A DNA stretch of 64,000 nt. Origin: Epiperipatus broadwayi. Its lineage: Eukaryota > Onychophora > Udeonychophora > Euonychophora > Peripatidae. The DNA is taken from NCBI GenBank assembly GCA_028023455.1, contig JAQFVV010012400.1:15247490-15311489 (forward strand), written 5' to 3'. The notes below the pieces were generated by a model. It saw only the letters and a program-made list of their open reading frames with translations. It was not told the origin of the DNA and did no database searches. Shown here piece after piece: positions 11,525 through 26,182 of this stretch; the first letter of the stretch is position 1; each line of letters opens with the position of its first letter. Both the position numbers and the translations under genes were made by a program.

Positions 11525-13680
11525 AAAAATATATTAACAAATAAAACAAAAAAAATTCCATCTCATAATAATTGTATAATAACAATGACACCAATCGGAG
11601 AAAAGCAAGAGAAATAAATGTAAGACCATTAAAAAATGCTGTTTATCTTACATTTTAATATTTTTTTGAGATGAGTTCCTAAATAAATACTCTGACAAGG
11701 ATAAAATTGCATAGAGATTTCATACATTATTAAGATGAACTGTTAATTGTATATTCTGAAATAATATAGTCACAAAGAAAATAGAACAATTTGCTGCATC
11801 AGACTTAATGATGATAATTTCAGTGCTTGCATTTACAAAATGATAAACAGGATTAATGAAATTTGTTGAATATAAATGGAAGTATTAAAATGCTAACTAA
11901 TAGTTGGGCAGTATATTACAGCGTATTTTAATAATTTTATGTATCTATGAAATTGTTTATCAGATGATAAAAATATTAAGAGTGAGAACTGCCATGACAA
12001 AACAGATTACTTTGTGGCTCAATGAATTATTAAAAAAGTGACGTATTAAATGTTTGTTAAAGTAAAAATTTTGAATGGAAAAGAGAATGATTGGTAAAAG
12101 AGAGAAGAAAAACTGAAAACTTTTGAGATGTAGACATTTAGAGGAAAATAAAAAGTTATTAAAAAAAAATAAAAGATTACTCATTAAAAAAATATTAAAG
12201 TAGAAAAAAAAGATGGCCATATATTCAGAAAAATTATAAAAGATATATAGTTTATGTGGAAAGGGGAAAAAAGACATAGAAAAGAAATGATTGATCTTTA
12301 AAAAAAAATAGCTATGAAAAATAGAATAAAAGACAATAAGTTGCCTTTTATAAAGTTGCCTTTTATTCTATTCTTCCTTCAGACAGAAATTGTCTGTCCA
12401 CTAACATAAAATCAAGAATGACAAACTCTCACATAGAAACATAAAACCTTTAATTAGAGAACACACAATACCAAATATTGTGAGTTCATAATACAGTATG
12501 TTTATAACATTTAATTAACTTAAATGCCTAATAACTTTGTTATGAATTTACTATTCATAACTAAGCTGAGAATTTTATAAATTGCTTTATGCAGATCTGC
12601 CCACTCATATTAAATTACTATTTAATAAAAATGTATAAATGAAAAAATGCAAATAAAATGTAAAAAGATAATTTTTTCTATGTATTAATGTAATGATGAT
12701 AAAAACAACATTTATCAATAAATCTATCATTTTAGAAAACTTTATTTCTAATCTTCAAATATTTAATCTAAAACCATATATAGCAATAACAGAATAAAAT
12801 TTACTTTACCTTCCAAAGTCAATGTTTAAAGCTGATAATAAACAAAGAATTAATATACTCAAACGTCATGCTTAAAGTAATATTACTCTTCCTACACATA
12901 TAAAAAAATAGCGAGAAAAGGATTATAAATTTATAGAAAATATTTGATTTACTCCCACAGGCAGAAAATTAAGCAATTTTCTTTCCGATTTTATTTTCAA
13001 AGCATATATACGGTAATAAAATAAAGATCCATATCTAATATGATTTTATATATATATATATCAAAAATATTAAAATTTTAATTAAAAAGCTATATTGTTT
13101 TTAAAATGTTCTAGATCAAAGTTCAACCACTACTGATACTACAACATCACATGACCTCTCAATCAATTAACTTTTTAATTCTTAATGAAAAACTGAAGTT
13201 TTATAAAAATAAATAACTATTACATATATTCAGTTGTTAAGCAAAGTAACAAACAAGTATTATAGTGGCATGTAATATTTCAAGATATCTGTAATTATTG
13301 CAATAACATTAATATATTTCATTAGACACAAAAGTTTATTTTAAAAAATCTCCATGATATAGTAATATGTATATAGATATCAATAAATATTTAATAAACA
13401 ATTCATCATATGGACAGATCCAGAGAATAGTCCTGCAGCCAATTCATCCATTTGTCCATTTCTTCCTCTGCATAGTTCAGATCTTCAATTCGATATACTT
13501 CATCCCATCTCTTATATCATCCAGAAAAAAACAATCTATCCTTTTTCCTTTCCATTGACCGTTTCCCCAAAATATCATTCCTTAAACTATTCTTTCTTCT
13601 TAGTATATGTTCAATAAAAAAAATATATTTAATTATAAAAATGGTACTTGTGAGTTTTCAGGAATACCAAGATAGTAGCT
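11525..13680. other. AT-rich non-coding DNA, no gene seen
   Basis: A/T-rich sequence with a small direct repeat near 12340-12370 (two copies of AAGTTGCCTTTTAT). The longest open frame here (about 105 codons, minus strand, 11960-12277) is Phe-rich, from A-runs, and lacks any motif. Confidence 0.45.
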
Positions 13681-13683
13681 GTA

Positions 13684-13890
13684 TTTTTGATAAATTTCAT
13701 TAACAATCTTCTGATATTTACAAAATTAAAGTTGAAATTTAAAAAAAATGAATAAATTCTGATAAATTTCATTAACACTTTATTTCAATTTTTTTTTTTT
13801 TTTTTTGGTTAAATTAAAAAAAGAAATTAATAAATTCTGATAAATTTAATTGACAATCGTAATTTTAATTTTTTTTATTTAACTTCCAAA
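13684..13890. repeat. Imperfect tandem repeat with TGATAAATTTCATTAAC core
   Basis: Three copies of a TGATAAATTTCATTAAC-like unit occur at about 13688, 13760 and 13838, each followed by an A/T-rich stretch. Spacing is roughly 75 bp and the copies differ. A run of about 21 T lies inside. It borders the Merlin remnant and may be part of that element's non-coding end. Confidence 0.45.
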
Positions 13891-13929
13891 GATAGTTTAG
13901 TTACATTTACAAAAAATGAGTGGAAGGCC

Positions 13930-14530
13930 TACAATCACAAATGAATCTTGTTGTTGTTGCAGTTAACAACACATAAATTTTACTAAATAGGAATCTAGGT
14001 GTTGTCATGCAGTTCCCCGGTGTTTTTTATTTTGCCATTTAGATAGTTCCCAAAGTCTTTCAATGTTTCGTGTATGTGCGCTAGTAGCTGGATCAACAAA
14101 GTTATATCAGTGATTAACTTATAAATGTTCAAATCCTGCATGCCTTATTTCATCACTTTTACATGCCTCCTAAGGTCTGAACAAATTGTAGATCCATCTG
14201 CAACATTCTGTTTTATTGCATCCATAAGAATAGCCATTTTTCTACCTGGAACTGTTACAATAAACCAGTCATTGATTTCTTTACATAAGCCACTAAATAA
14301 CAATTGTGGAAATACTCACTGTTGTTGATTTTTGTGCTTAGTAAAAAGTTTCGTCAATTTCAACAATTCTGTTAGATCCTCCAAAGCTAGATGTGAAGAC
14401 TTCCCTCAGATAATTATTCCAATCCATGATGACATAGTTGCACAAATCCAATTGATCTTTTGTTCATTCAACTGACATAACATTTCTACTAAAGATATGC
14501 AATTCTTGGACTTATTTCATTCTCGAGAAA
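13930..14530 (-). pseudogene. Decayed Merlin (IS1595/ISXO2-like) DDE transposase
   Basis: The minus-strand translation matches the ISXO2-like transposase domain used by eukaryotic Merlin DNA transposons. In order: VIMDWNNYLREVF (about 14430-14390), GGSNRIVEIDET with the first catalytic Asp (about 14380-14345), TVPGRKMAILMDAI (about 14255-14215), STICSDLRR with the second Asp (about 14195-14165), then VNH-YNFVDPATSAHTRNIE with the presumed third acidic residue in NIERLW (about 14115-14045), and the tail HRGTA-QHLDSYL (about 14020-13980). Stops in HL*VNH*YN and at least one frameshift kill the gene. Such enzymes cut and paste DNA in the nucleus. Terminal inverted repeats were not found. Confidence 0.8.
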
Positions 14531-14534
14531 TCAA

Positions 14535-17180
14535 TAATTTTTTTTGATGTTCTGGAGAACTCTCAAGAAAAATTTAAAACACCCCCCATTTTTGTTTTAA
14601 AATTACTTTAATAACAATTTATTTAAAAGAAAAAATAATAATAATAATTTTTTTAATAAAAAAAAATCCTGCAAATTCAATTTTAACTCATTCCATTTCC
14701 ATTGAAAATTATAAATTATGTATGATCCAATTTTTAAATTAACTGAATTAAATATGAAATCTAGACATTTTCTTTCAAAAAATAATGTTTTAAAAATGAT
14801 AAACAATCAATCAATGAATTTTTTATGTGGGTTCCTCTTTTGGATATAATATGATCCAACATTGATAGCTTCTGTTCATTTTGTGATGATGTAGGCTTGT
14901 GCTATACGCAGACTTCAAGTTTTCCAAATTATTTGTCAATTGGCCTGTAGCTTCAAATAAATTATTTTTCCAACATTAAAAAAAAATTTTCAACTGGTTG
15001 AAGTTGTTTTAAAATTGTTTGTATTGACTCTTCTAATTATTGTTATAAACTTACTGAAGTATTTGTAGTGCAGCTTTTTGTCACTATATCCAACTCACAG
15101 TTAAAATTGCTATGTTCCACTTCACCTGTGTAATTTTTTTGGAATAAACTCTGCATATAATTTTTAGTTAGCTTAATGATATCATATTTCAAGATAGATT
15201 TGAAGAATTTGTCATCTTGTTATCCTAAATGGCTTGAATCTTGAAGAAACATTAATAATAAAACTATTGCATTATTCCTCCTCTTTGATATTTGAATTTT
15301 AAGTTCATCCAAGTCTTTTGCTGAATATCGAATTTTGTTCTTTTTTTCTTTTTAAAATACTTCCAGCAATCCTTATAGTTCTGCTTGATCATTTTTGGGA
15401 TCGATGTATATTTTTAATAAATTTAAATTTATGAATTCTACATAAAATTTACATACAAAATAAATAAACACCAAGTATGTAGTTAATTTGCAAATTATTT
15501 TTTTTATTATGCTGACTGAATGTCATTAAACATAATAATACTTAAAGTGACAAAATAATATAATAGACACAATAAAAAAGTTGTACTAGAATTTTTAAGG
15601 AATGTTTTGTAAAAATAACTTGGTTTTCTGTTTTTATTTTTATTCTTTCGAAATTCTCAGAAATGACATTTAATTTCTTAAGAATTGAGAAAAATTTATC
15701 AACCTCTATTCCTATTAATTATATATTTCTCTAGAATGATTTATCACTCAATTGGTTGAACAGGTTCTTCATTGTAATGCTCATTACTATGATGAAGTTC
15801 AAATATTCGCTACTATAATAAAATACAACTATATTATTGCTGGTCATCCTCTTCTACATTGACCTCTCCAAAACATAGTACACTTTCATAATAAGTTAGA
15901 TTTTCTCGGAATATAAACAAAATTAAATAATTTCAAATTCATAATCTGTGCTTCAAGTGATTTTTTTAGGTCTAAATTAATCAAATATTCATTTGTTTAT
16001 TTTTTTTTCTATCCATGGTATTCTCAAAAGTATTTGCCAGAAACAGTCTATAAGTATCCATGCTTTTCTTGTTCTTTCTTCACTGACTGATTTTCATATA
16101 GAAAATACCATAACTAGAATAATTGTATTTTTCATTTTTAAACATATGTCCTTAGATCTAAGAATCTTTTCCACATTTTTCACTCAAACTCATTTAAGTT
16201 TCTGTCTTTTCTTAATTTATATACCCATTGTCGAATGAAGAATCCAAGTAGACAATAACTTTGATTTCTACATCTTGAATTCTATTGATATTTGCCTCAT
16301 TATATTTTCTGCCTTTCATATTTAGTTTTAATTTCATTTTTTCATCCCATTCTTTAACTTTTATAATAAATGTTTTGAGGTTTACTCAATTTTTAAGTTA
16401 TTAGATATGTCATCAGTATTTCTAAAATTCTTAATGTTTTTTTTTTCTTGTCCAACATCAAATTTTACATCTGTCTGCATCCAAACTAGTTTGCTTCAAT
16501 ACATATTAAGTTATAGAAGATAAAAACTCATTAAAGTGTAACAATATGATAGAATGGACTTACCCCATTACCATCTGACATGCTGTTTAATTGTATCATC
16601 TAATCTTACACAGAAATGTGTCTAAACTAATGACACATTCCTTTTTTATAAGAACACCTCATAATTAAGGCATAGTCAACTCAGTCATAAATCTTATCAT
16701 AAACAATAAAACATATTACCTTCTTTATGGTGTTCTTTAGCCATTTTCATTATCCACCTTTTTAAAATACAAATTTGGAAGTTCTTTTTGATATAAGTTC
16801 TTAACTATGCTGAATAAATTGCAATATAATTATATTTGCATATAGCATAAAAAATATGGAATAATGTTAGCACACTCTGTCAACATTCGTTTCTTTATTT
16901 TAGAAATGTGAATCACTAGTATCCAGCATATAACAATCATATAATTAATTGTTTGGGAGATTATGAAATATGCAAAAATAAGCAAAACAAGTGAGATACT
17001 CTAATAATCCTGATTTCTTCTACAGATATTTTCTAATCAAATGTAAAAAATTTTAAGCCTTCAATTTATTTTATTGATTAATAAAAAATATTAATTTTTG
17101 TAAATAGACACCTTTCTTATTACAAAATAATTTATTTATTATTAATAAAAAATTTAACTTTATGGTTTTTCAATAAATTT
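14535..17180. other. AT-rich non-coding DNA with one decayed frame
   Basis: No gene is supported. On the minus strand, about 15370-15000 has a run of readable residues (with DDKFFKSILKYDIIKLT) broken by stops. It may be an old transposon ORF but shows no motif I recognise. The rest is A/T-rich sequence. Confidence 0.35.
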
Positions 17181-17188
17181 TAATATAC

Positions 17189-17474
17189 AGGGTATATGAG
17201 CACAGACTTTCACATGACCCACCACTCTCCATTCTAACTCATAACACTGATACACTTGAACACATATATGTCGAAAAGATAAATAATCATTAATATACGT
17301 ATTTCATGCTAAGCCAGCAATCATCAGTTGGTCCAGATTACCATCTCTACACATATATGCAATAAGTGCTCAGATATATATTAAGATAGCCAATCTTCAT
17401 ACTTTAATGGACAGGCTTCAATCCACTCCACACTCACTCTTCAACTGTCCATCCAATTGAAAATCTGATGATGG
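17189..17474 (+). repeat. Dispersed repeat monomer (same family as the 47-kb fold-backs)
   Basis: About 286 bp of sequence starting GGGTATATGAGCACAGACTT and ending near AAAATCTGATGATGG. The same sequence occurs at 47331-47492 (first part, same orientation) and at 47505-47780 (almost all of it, opposite orientation). It is more balanced in composition than its flanks and has no open frame. The flank at 17540-17590 (ACAGGTATATAATAAGCCTG) also matches the flank after the 47-kb copy (47790-47820), so the repeat unit or its insertion context extends further. Confidence 0.75.
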
Positions 17475-17589
17475 AATGTTCAAAGGCCACCCTGAGGCCA
17501 AGATTCTCGTCACACCCATGTTGACCTAAAGTCAATCTGATATTACATATATTGATACAGGTATATAATAAGCCTGTATTTCAGTTAAT

Positions 17590-20500
17590 ACATTTTAAGT
17601 AATTTTACTGTGATAATTAATCGGAAATTTTATTTTATGTACCTAAAGGTTTAAAAGATGCATGCTGTCATTACAGCATGCATTAAAAAAACTCAATCAA
17701 TAAAGATTTATATATTTATTTAATATATAAAAATATATTTCTTCAGAATTCTCAATCTTCCAATAACAATAAATATACTATAAATGCTATGCTTAACTAA
17801 AAAGTTAAAGAAATTTTAATATATCTATATCCTGCATGATTTAACACAATGATAGAATTTCAAATTAAAATTAATTGAATTGTGGCTTTAAAATTCTGTC
17901 ATTTCTGGTGCTCTTCATATGAACTCCAGAGCAATCAACCATTTGTGATTATTTATAAATTATACATATTATTCACATTACATGTAAATTTAAAAATAAA
18001 GCATAAACTTCTAAACATCACATGATCACTCTGATTGGCACAGGGTGGCACTACTGTATGGAGAGAGTTTTGCCTTATTTAAAGCAAATATTCTTTTTCA
18101 GAAATAATCAAATATGAATTCTCTTAAATTCTCAATATCAGACACATAAGAAAAAAATGAAAAATTAGGAAAGAACAAATAACTGAGTTAAGATGGTGGG
18201 GGGGGGGGATACAACCTTAAACAAATGGAAAAGCATGTAGCTCTTGCTTTATTGTTCAAAGAGTTATTTCAAAATTTTAAAAAAATATTTCCAACTATTT
18301 CTATATTTTTCAGAATAATTCTGAACATAAAACTTATTGAAAACATAAATATATAAAATGTCATTTGAGCGTCTGATATACTACTAATAAAAAAGCAATG
18401 TTACAACTGATTAAAATTGTCCAAAAAAAAATGAATTAAAAATTTATAAAGTCTTTTTTATATTTTTACTTTAATCATTCAGAAGAAAATTTATCATTAC
18501 TTAATAAGAATTAATATTTACCAATTAACATAAAATATTTTGATCATCCCTTTTAGAAGATAAAAAACGTACTATTGATTGTTTTGAGTTTTAGGTGGAA
18601 ACTTGCAGCAAAGAATGCTGACAAACTTAAAACCTCTTCCAAAATTAATCCCTAAACAGAAAGAAGAGAATACATTAGTTAAATCAGAATTCTAACATAT
18701 AGTCAAATAATTTATCAAAACTATTTTATAGAAAATTAGAATAAAAATGATTACTTACAGTAATCTGCATCATTTAATGGAAGTATTAAAAATTCTGAAA
18801 GATCATAATAATCCTTATTTATTCAATTTCGCTGTTTAAAAGGCAAAAAAAATAACTCACTACTTTGAGACTCTATGAAAAGCAGCACTAAATGTTTTAG
18901 CACAGTGTGGTAAAAGTGATGGATTTGAGATCTAGTTATCAACTAAATAAAGTAAAAATAATTAAATAAAAATCTATTTTTAGTAATTTAAATGAAATTC
19001 TTCTGTTCAACCTATTCGAATCTAGACTGCTACACTGGAACAACAAAACGTACAATTATTTTTATTTATTCATAGAAAACGGAAGTAATAATAATCAAAT
19101 GAAAAATAGAGAATTTTTACATGGCTAATTGATTTCATAATTTTTCTTACAAAACAAAAGTTCTTAGAATAAAATTGCAATTAATCTAATATTTCAGAAA
19201 TCAGAAAATTTAGGGTTTTTACACAACCACTTAGGAATATCAAACTGTTTTTCAAAAAACATCATGATGTAAAATGATATGACGCCTATCAAACAAAATA
19301 TAAATGTGGCAATCTTTCTTTCAAATCTTAACTGTTATCAGTATTGTATTTCATTTGGAAAAGAAAGATATACAATTCCCTAACTTCTCAGATGTTAATG
19401 CGCATAGTATGTTATTAGCATGGTTAAGAAATAGAAAGTAAAAAAAATTGATCAATAGAACATATACAAGTATTAATATACTAATCAGAAATATGAAGGA
19501 ATTGTAAAAAAAAAAAGGATCCATCAGCAAATTTCATTTATAATGGAGTAACCATATCTCCTATTTCATTTATACATTATCCAAAAAAAAAGTAGTAATC
19601 AGACAAAACATAAATATGTTAAAACTCATAAATAAATTAGAAAGATGTAAAATTTATACGCGTATATATTATTTTCAAATATATTAGTGTGCATTTTTAT
19701 ATCTTGCAACGTTTCTCTAAGCTCATGCTATCAAATCTCACATTTTCATATTCATATGAATTCATTCAGATATAATTTTTAGCAATCTAAATGAACGGAC
19801 TCTACAAGTTTTCATATTTTTCTCTTTTCTCCAAAAATGTCATACTTTATTTGAAATGGCTTCAAAATATAAAGCTAGTGATGATAGTAATTCTACCAAG
19901 CATGAGATTCACGATGTCCTTTCTATAAATGATAAAATAATAATTAATTTAATTAATTGTGAATGGAAGAGGGTGTATTCCATGGTCAGTGATTTATTAT
20001 TTGAAATAATAAAAAGTGAAAAACAAATTGATTTTTTACAACAATAGGAAAAAAAACTAAGTTTTATTATTTCTTTTTTAAGAGACTGTGATGAATAAAC
20101 ATATTAAAAGACACTAATACATATATATATATGTTCTCTTCACTATTTTTTTACTATTATTTTTGTTTATAATATTTATCTGTTTATGCACCACAATTTT
20201 AAAAAGGAGGGGGGGTGATCTGAAAAATATAATATATGCACAGGGTAGTATAATATGGTAAACAAAGCAAGAGCTACTATAGTTTAGGTCATTCACTAAG
20301 AACTTTGAAACCAAATATAGCACAGATATAATGACTATTGTATTTTGTATGCCTCACTCTGTATTGAATTTAGTTTTGCAGTCCCATCTATTAAGCATTT
20401 ATTGTATTTTTATTAAACAGACTTTTAAAAAAAAAAGTGACGAGAATAGCCATCATTTCCAATGAATTATATAAACAGAACAAAATTAATTAATTTCTTT

Positions 20501-23500
20501 TATTTAAGCAGTTCATTGTGAAAACACATGAAAAAAAGTTTTGAATATTAAATTCAATCAGACAATAGAAAAAGTAAATAAAATAATTTGATTTATTTAT
20601 GTAAAACCTTTATTCGTTTTTGTTGTTGTTGTTGTTATTTTTTTAATGAGACAAATTTTAAGTCAAACTTAAAGTAAAACGGAATACATTTCTATCATTT
20701 ATTACGTTTTAATAAGATTTAAACACTTTTTTTTTTTGCTGATAAAATAAACTTTATTAATAGTAAATTACATATAAGTATTAACATATATATATATAGA
20801 AAAAAATAATAATAATTAAGAAAACAATCATTACAACTGGTGTTTGTGGGCAGATGAAAAGTAATTCAATTTTGTTTAGAGAAATGTGTAATTTATATGC
20901 TTCATATTCTAAAGTAATATACAACTCAGAAAAATATTATAATGCAAAATTTTGCTCATTAGTACTTCTAGGTAAGTATTTTAGAGCATATAAGTATGTA
21001 TTATACCACTCATTATTATTATTTTTAAGAATATTGTATTTTTTGTTGTAAAAAATTATACAACAAGTAAGCCATATGATTCTGAAAGTATTAATAATTA
21101 CAGTGACAATATAAGAATGGGAAGTATCTTCTGGATGATTATTATACAAGATACATGTAGATTCCAGATTCAATTTAAATCAGTTAATGAGGAAGGTTTT
21201 GATAGAAATTTACCACAAGTACTAAGTAAAACAAAAATTTCAACCATGATTGAGGAATATACATTTTAGAATCTGGTTTAAGTCTTGTATATATACACAA
21301 TACACATAAATTTGAATCAATTATTTGTTATTCCCAAATTCCATTGCAAAATATATAACAAACATATACATAAATATAAAAACATCTTCAAATTTATAAT
21401 TCTGTAAATCATTTTAATTGACAGCAATAGTATAATCATTAACACACTAAATCTAAATGCCAAAAAAGATCAAATTCTTATTTTGGCTATTAACAGTCCA
21501 AAATCAAAATCCTACTAATAAATCTATATTGCATCTTGATATCTGAATAATAAAGCTATCAAAAGATTGCTCTGAAGACTATTGCCATCGAAATAGAAAA
21601 CAAAGTTGGAGTTAATTATATTTCATACCAGTTTTCATTTCAAATGCCTCAGAATTTCTGCCATCTTTAATTAATATTTTCTCTCATGCCATTCTATTGT
21701 AGTTTAATAATATAAACAAACTTCTATAGTACTAGATACTTTCAAATATTGCCACAAATTTTCTCAATTAAAGGAATTATTGACTTGACTAGAATCTTCA
21801 TACTATTTGAAAAAAATAAGTATTTACAGATTAATATCCCTCTCCCTACATGCACACACAATTGCATTTCAATTTATTTAGCTATTTGTTTTTCTCCTTT
21901 GTTTATTTCTGACAATATTCCATAAAATTTTACAATTATCTTCTTCTTACTTGCAATAACATCAATTATGACAAATATTTTGAAGAAGTTTGAGATTAAA
22001 ATGTCATTTCTTATTCTCTAGAAGAAAATAAATTATGTTGAGCAGATTCATGCTGCATAAGAAAAAAATAGTTCAGTTAGATTCGATTATTATTATTTAA
22101 ATATGTATACATTCAAGATTAAATAAAACAGTGTTTAAATAACCATAACACTTGTTAAAATAATAGTTTATTGTGACAAAGTTTACTAAAGGGATTGTGG
22201 TTATTATCAAAAATTTTTCTTCCAATCTATTTAAAGTAAGTCATCTAAAATACAAAGAAATATAATTATCATGGATAACTTAGAAAATATATTGATATAT
22301 ATATTTGTCAAAAATCACTTTAATATAATAATAACATGAAAGAATTTGAAATTTTGAATAAAGTAAATTATTTACTTTGTTAAATCATTTTGGTATTACA
22401 TATATTTAATCAGTTATATAAATAGCAATTAAATTCTGTATCTGGTCCAAAATAGAAAACACAATTATGTTTTTTAATAAATACAAGCTGCTTTTTTTCC
22501 CATCTGTTACACAAATAGTAATTAACTTATGCACTTATTCCAAGCCAGAATGTGCAATTGTGTCCATGAAAAAATAACATGGTAAGATATATATACAAAA
22601 AATTCTTTCTTGACAAGGTGTAGACTAGCACAATTTTCAAATTCATACAATTTGCAAATTAGAAGCACACTTTTCTTTAAGTATGATTAGAATTATGCTT
22701 AATACAGTCTTTCTGGACAGTTGTGGCAAATTAAAATACAAATATTTTTGTTTATATTTTAATAAGATTATTTTTAATAGTGCTGTAATTATTGGAATTG
22801 GCTATTTTTTGGGGGGAAAAATTAATTATTTATAAGTTCTTTATATTACTACACAATTATATAAATATTATTTATATTGATTAAATAATATACATAATGA
22901 TCTATTAAATATTGTTATATAGAAATATTTCTATTTTATTCAGTTATTAGATATTCTAATATTTTTTATCACAAAAGCATGTTATTTTATTTATTAAAAA
23001 AAGAAGTTTTTTTAAAATTTTATTTGTATTTTAAATACAGTGAAACTTCAATTTTTCATTACCACGTTGCCTTTACATTTATAAATTCTGGAGTTAGCAC
23101 TATTTAAATAATGTTATCCTTCTTTCGCCCCTTGGAATCCATCATGTTATCATATCAATTGTTGAAAAATCATGGTCTTGATGCAAAAATTTTCTACATA
23201 GATAATTTTTTTTACAAATATATATATAAATTACATATAGTATTCTTTGCTCTTTATTTTCTCTTTAGTCTAAGTAATGACCTAGAAATATTGAAATCAA
23301 AAATAATGTTCATCAATGATATGGACTTATTCACCTCAGTTTCATCCATTAACCTTGGTTGTCATATTTTATTCTTGTTATTGTATTATTTTTGCTATTA
23401 TTTTATTAAGTACATTAAAAAACTAGTGATCTTGAAATTGTGCTGAACTTTGCTGAGAGTGATGAAGCACTAACAAAAGTGAATACCTTTAGGGACTAGC

Positions 23501-26180
23501 TACATTATATCTTATCACATATGCATACCATATGATGATAATATTCATGAAAATTTGAGATCATGATTTGGAGTGAAGCTTAACAAATGTCAAAGATTTT
23601 TGATCTATGATTTAAATATATTTTTTATATATGTTTGATACTTGTGAAAATTAAAATTGTTACTAATAAAAATATTAAAAATTTAAAATTATTCTAATTA
23701 ATATGTTTTATACTAATTATGATTTTTTTAGGCATTATACATATTATAGATATAAATACACATACATTTTACAAATAATGTGTGTGGAAGTGTTTTGAAT
23801 AATATCAGAATTAATAATTAAGATGTACTTTAAATGTATTTAAACAGTGAATTATAATCACTAAATTATTATATATAATTTAATGGTTTCCTGGTACTAC
23901 CATTTTCCTATGTCATTTATTTTTTTAATCTTCTTGAAAAACAATGGATCAAGCTTTCATAGAATTATTTTCCTTATAGCTTTTACATATATATAAAAAA
24001 AATTTAATAAATATAATAAATAGTAAAATAAACTTTTATATAAAAGTAGTCAATTATAGGAATATCACAAAAACCAGAAAGCATAAACATATAAACTCTC
24101 TTATACAATTACTTATCATTTCATTACATCATGGCAACAACATCATTAGATTGTTTATTCTAAAATAAAGTAATATAGATATCATTTTATAGCAGTGATT
24201 ACAAAATTTATATATTTATAATTATACAAAAAAGACTTTTTTGGCATATAATTTTATGCTTATTTCCATGTTAAATATTAATACCATATATTATTGCATA
24301 CAGAATGGCATCTATTGTTTTATAATAGAAAAAAATAATAAAGTAAATAGAAAAATAAATAAAAATAAATTTGATACAGCAATCCAAATTGTTAAAAATT
24401 CAATGATAGTTGAAATAAATTATTTATATTATAAAAGAAATATACAGTATGGATAAAAAAACATACTTCATACAACTTTATTTATATTACCTTATTATAT
24501 AATTTTTTATTTGTTTTTAATTGATAAGTGATTAATTAAATTTATTCTAAAAAATTTAATTTTTTTTTTTTATTATTATTATTGTTAATTTTTTTTTCTA
24601 ATATTAAACAATAGAGGTCATTCTATATGCAATAATATATTAGTGCTTAAAAAAAATAACATTTAATATTCAAAGGACATAAAATTATGCCCAAAAAGGA
24701 TTTTTTTATAATTGTATATATATATATTTTGTAATCATGATTACATATTGATATTTATTTTATTATAAATTTATTTGAAAAAAGTAGCATAATGGATTTT
24801 CTTTATTTCCATTTTTGATGTTTATTCTATAAATTTTCAATTCCAAAAATATTAAATCACTTGTTAAAGTACAGAGAAAATTTAGTACCCCCCCCCCCCG
24901 GAGTTCCATGATTTTTGGATTAAATCAAATTTTATGTAAGTGTAAATAATATTCAAATACATGTTAGCCATTATTCATGGTGAGTGAAAATGAAAATGTT
25001 TTTTAATTAGTAAAATTTATCATCAGTGATGTTCAACATAAAACTAACTAACAATAACTGAGAACTGTGTTGACTTAAAGATCAAATTTTTAAAATTTTT
25101 TGCACATTATACATTTATCAAAAAGTATTAACATAAATCAGGACTATAATTTATATATTTTTTTCTTCTGATATGGAAAACAATATGCAATAATAATACA
25201 CATACACACTCTTTTAAAAAAAGAAACTATAAATTTCTTGGAATAAATATTTGTAATGTAACATTAAAATATAATAAATATATTATTGAAAAAATAATCT
25301 ATAAAAAATCTTTACAAGTCAGATTTTCTACAAATCATGTTAATAAATTTGCAAATAACACTCTAAAGATTGCTACCAAAGCAAATATACTAACCTTCAA
25401 AAAACATCAATGACCATTTTGCCATTATTTACAAATTTATTGTCTGATTTGTGAAAGATTCTTATAAAAATTATTTCTTCAATAATACATTTATATATCC
25501 CAGAACTACCTATGTAATAATTAAAATTTATTTACACAGTGTTTAAAATTAATAAAATTTAAATATAGTAGTATGTATATAAATAGACTCTATTTAATAT
25601 AATTTTAAAAACATTAGTTTGGATTTTTAAAATTCATTGGATTCCTTACATCTGTCCAAAAGTTATAATATTTATTAATTAAATTTCACTAAATATGGTA
25701 GTTTCATAGATAATTATGTTAAAAGAGAATTTATAAAAATTTTTACATAAGCCAAAACTAAACTTCAGTTAAAAGTAGGCTATGATTATGGAGACACAAG
25801 GTCTCTGAAAGCGCTAAGCCATATAACTTTGTAATAAGATTGAGACAAGCTTCACTTTTTTGTGTAAAGCGCAATTTAAACTATTTACTAATCAAAGGTG
25901 AAGTAAAAAACTAGTATTTTATTTCAATATGTAATGTTATGTGTAATATACAACATTAAATTATTATAGTAGTCATGTGGATTTTTATCTTGATGGTATT
26001 AATTAAAATATATATCTGAAATATATGTAAATTAAGTTATTTGCCCCAAAAGGCAAATGGAGTAAATAAATATTATATTATACCAGCAGTGGCATTTTTT
26101 TTGATTATTAGCACCATTTTAACACAATTTATTTTAACATCTTAATATTTAGAGAAACAGCTTTTTGTATTTAAATGTGA
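17590..26180. other. Long AT-rich non-coding stretch, no gene seen
   Basis: Very A/T-rich, with TA runs, a perfect 10-bp hairpin ATGCATGCTG/CAGCATGCAT at 17659-17684, an 11-base G run at 18198-18208 and a 12-base C run at 24888-24899. Open frames (for example 19856-20047 and 23111-23446 plus) show biased amino-acid use and no domain. I cannot tell intron from intergenic DNA. Confidence 0.45.
18899..18945 (+). repeat. Possible tRNA-derived SINE head
   Basis: GTGGTAAAAGTGATGGATTT followed by GAGATCTAG resembles an A box plus anticodon arm, and a very similar block (GTGGTAGAATGATGGATTGA) lies at 34948-34967. The shared order suggests a second tRNA-derived SINE family. Evidence is only two short, imperfect copies. 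Confidence 0.3.
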
Positions 26181-26182
26181 AT

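Noticed and set aside
11960-12277. 105-codon Phe-rich minus-strand frame
   Set aside because: It is produced by A-runs on the plus strand and has no domain or plausible codon pattern.
23111-23446. 111-codon plus-strand frame
   Set aside because: Phe/Leu/Tyr/Ile-rich translation of A/T-rich DNA with no motif. A transmembrane protein is conceivable but nothing supports it.
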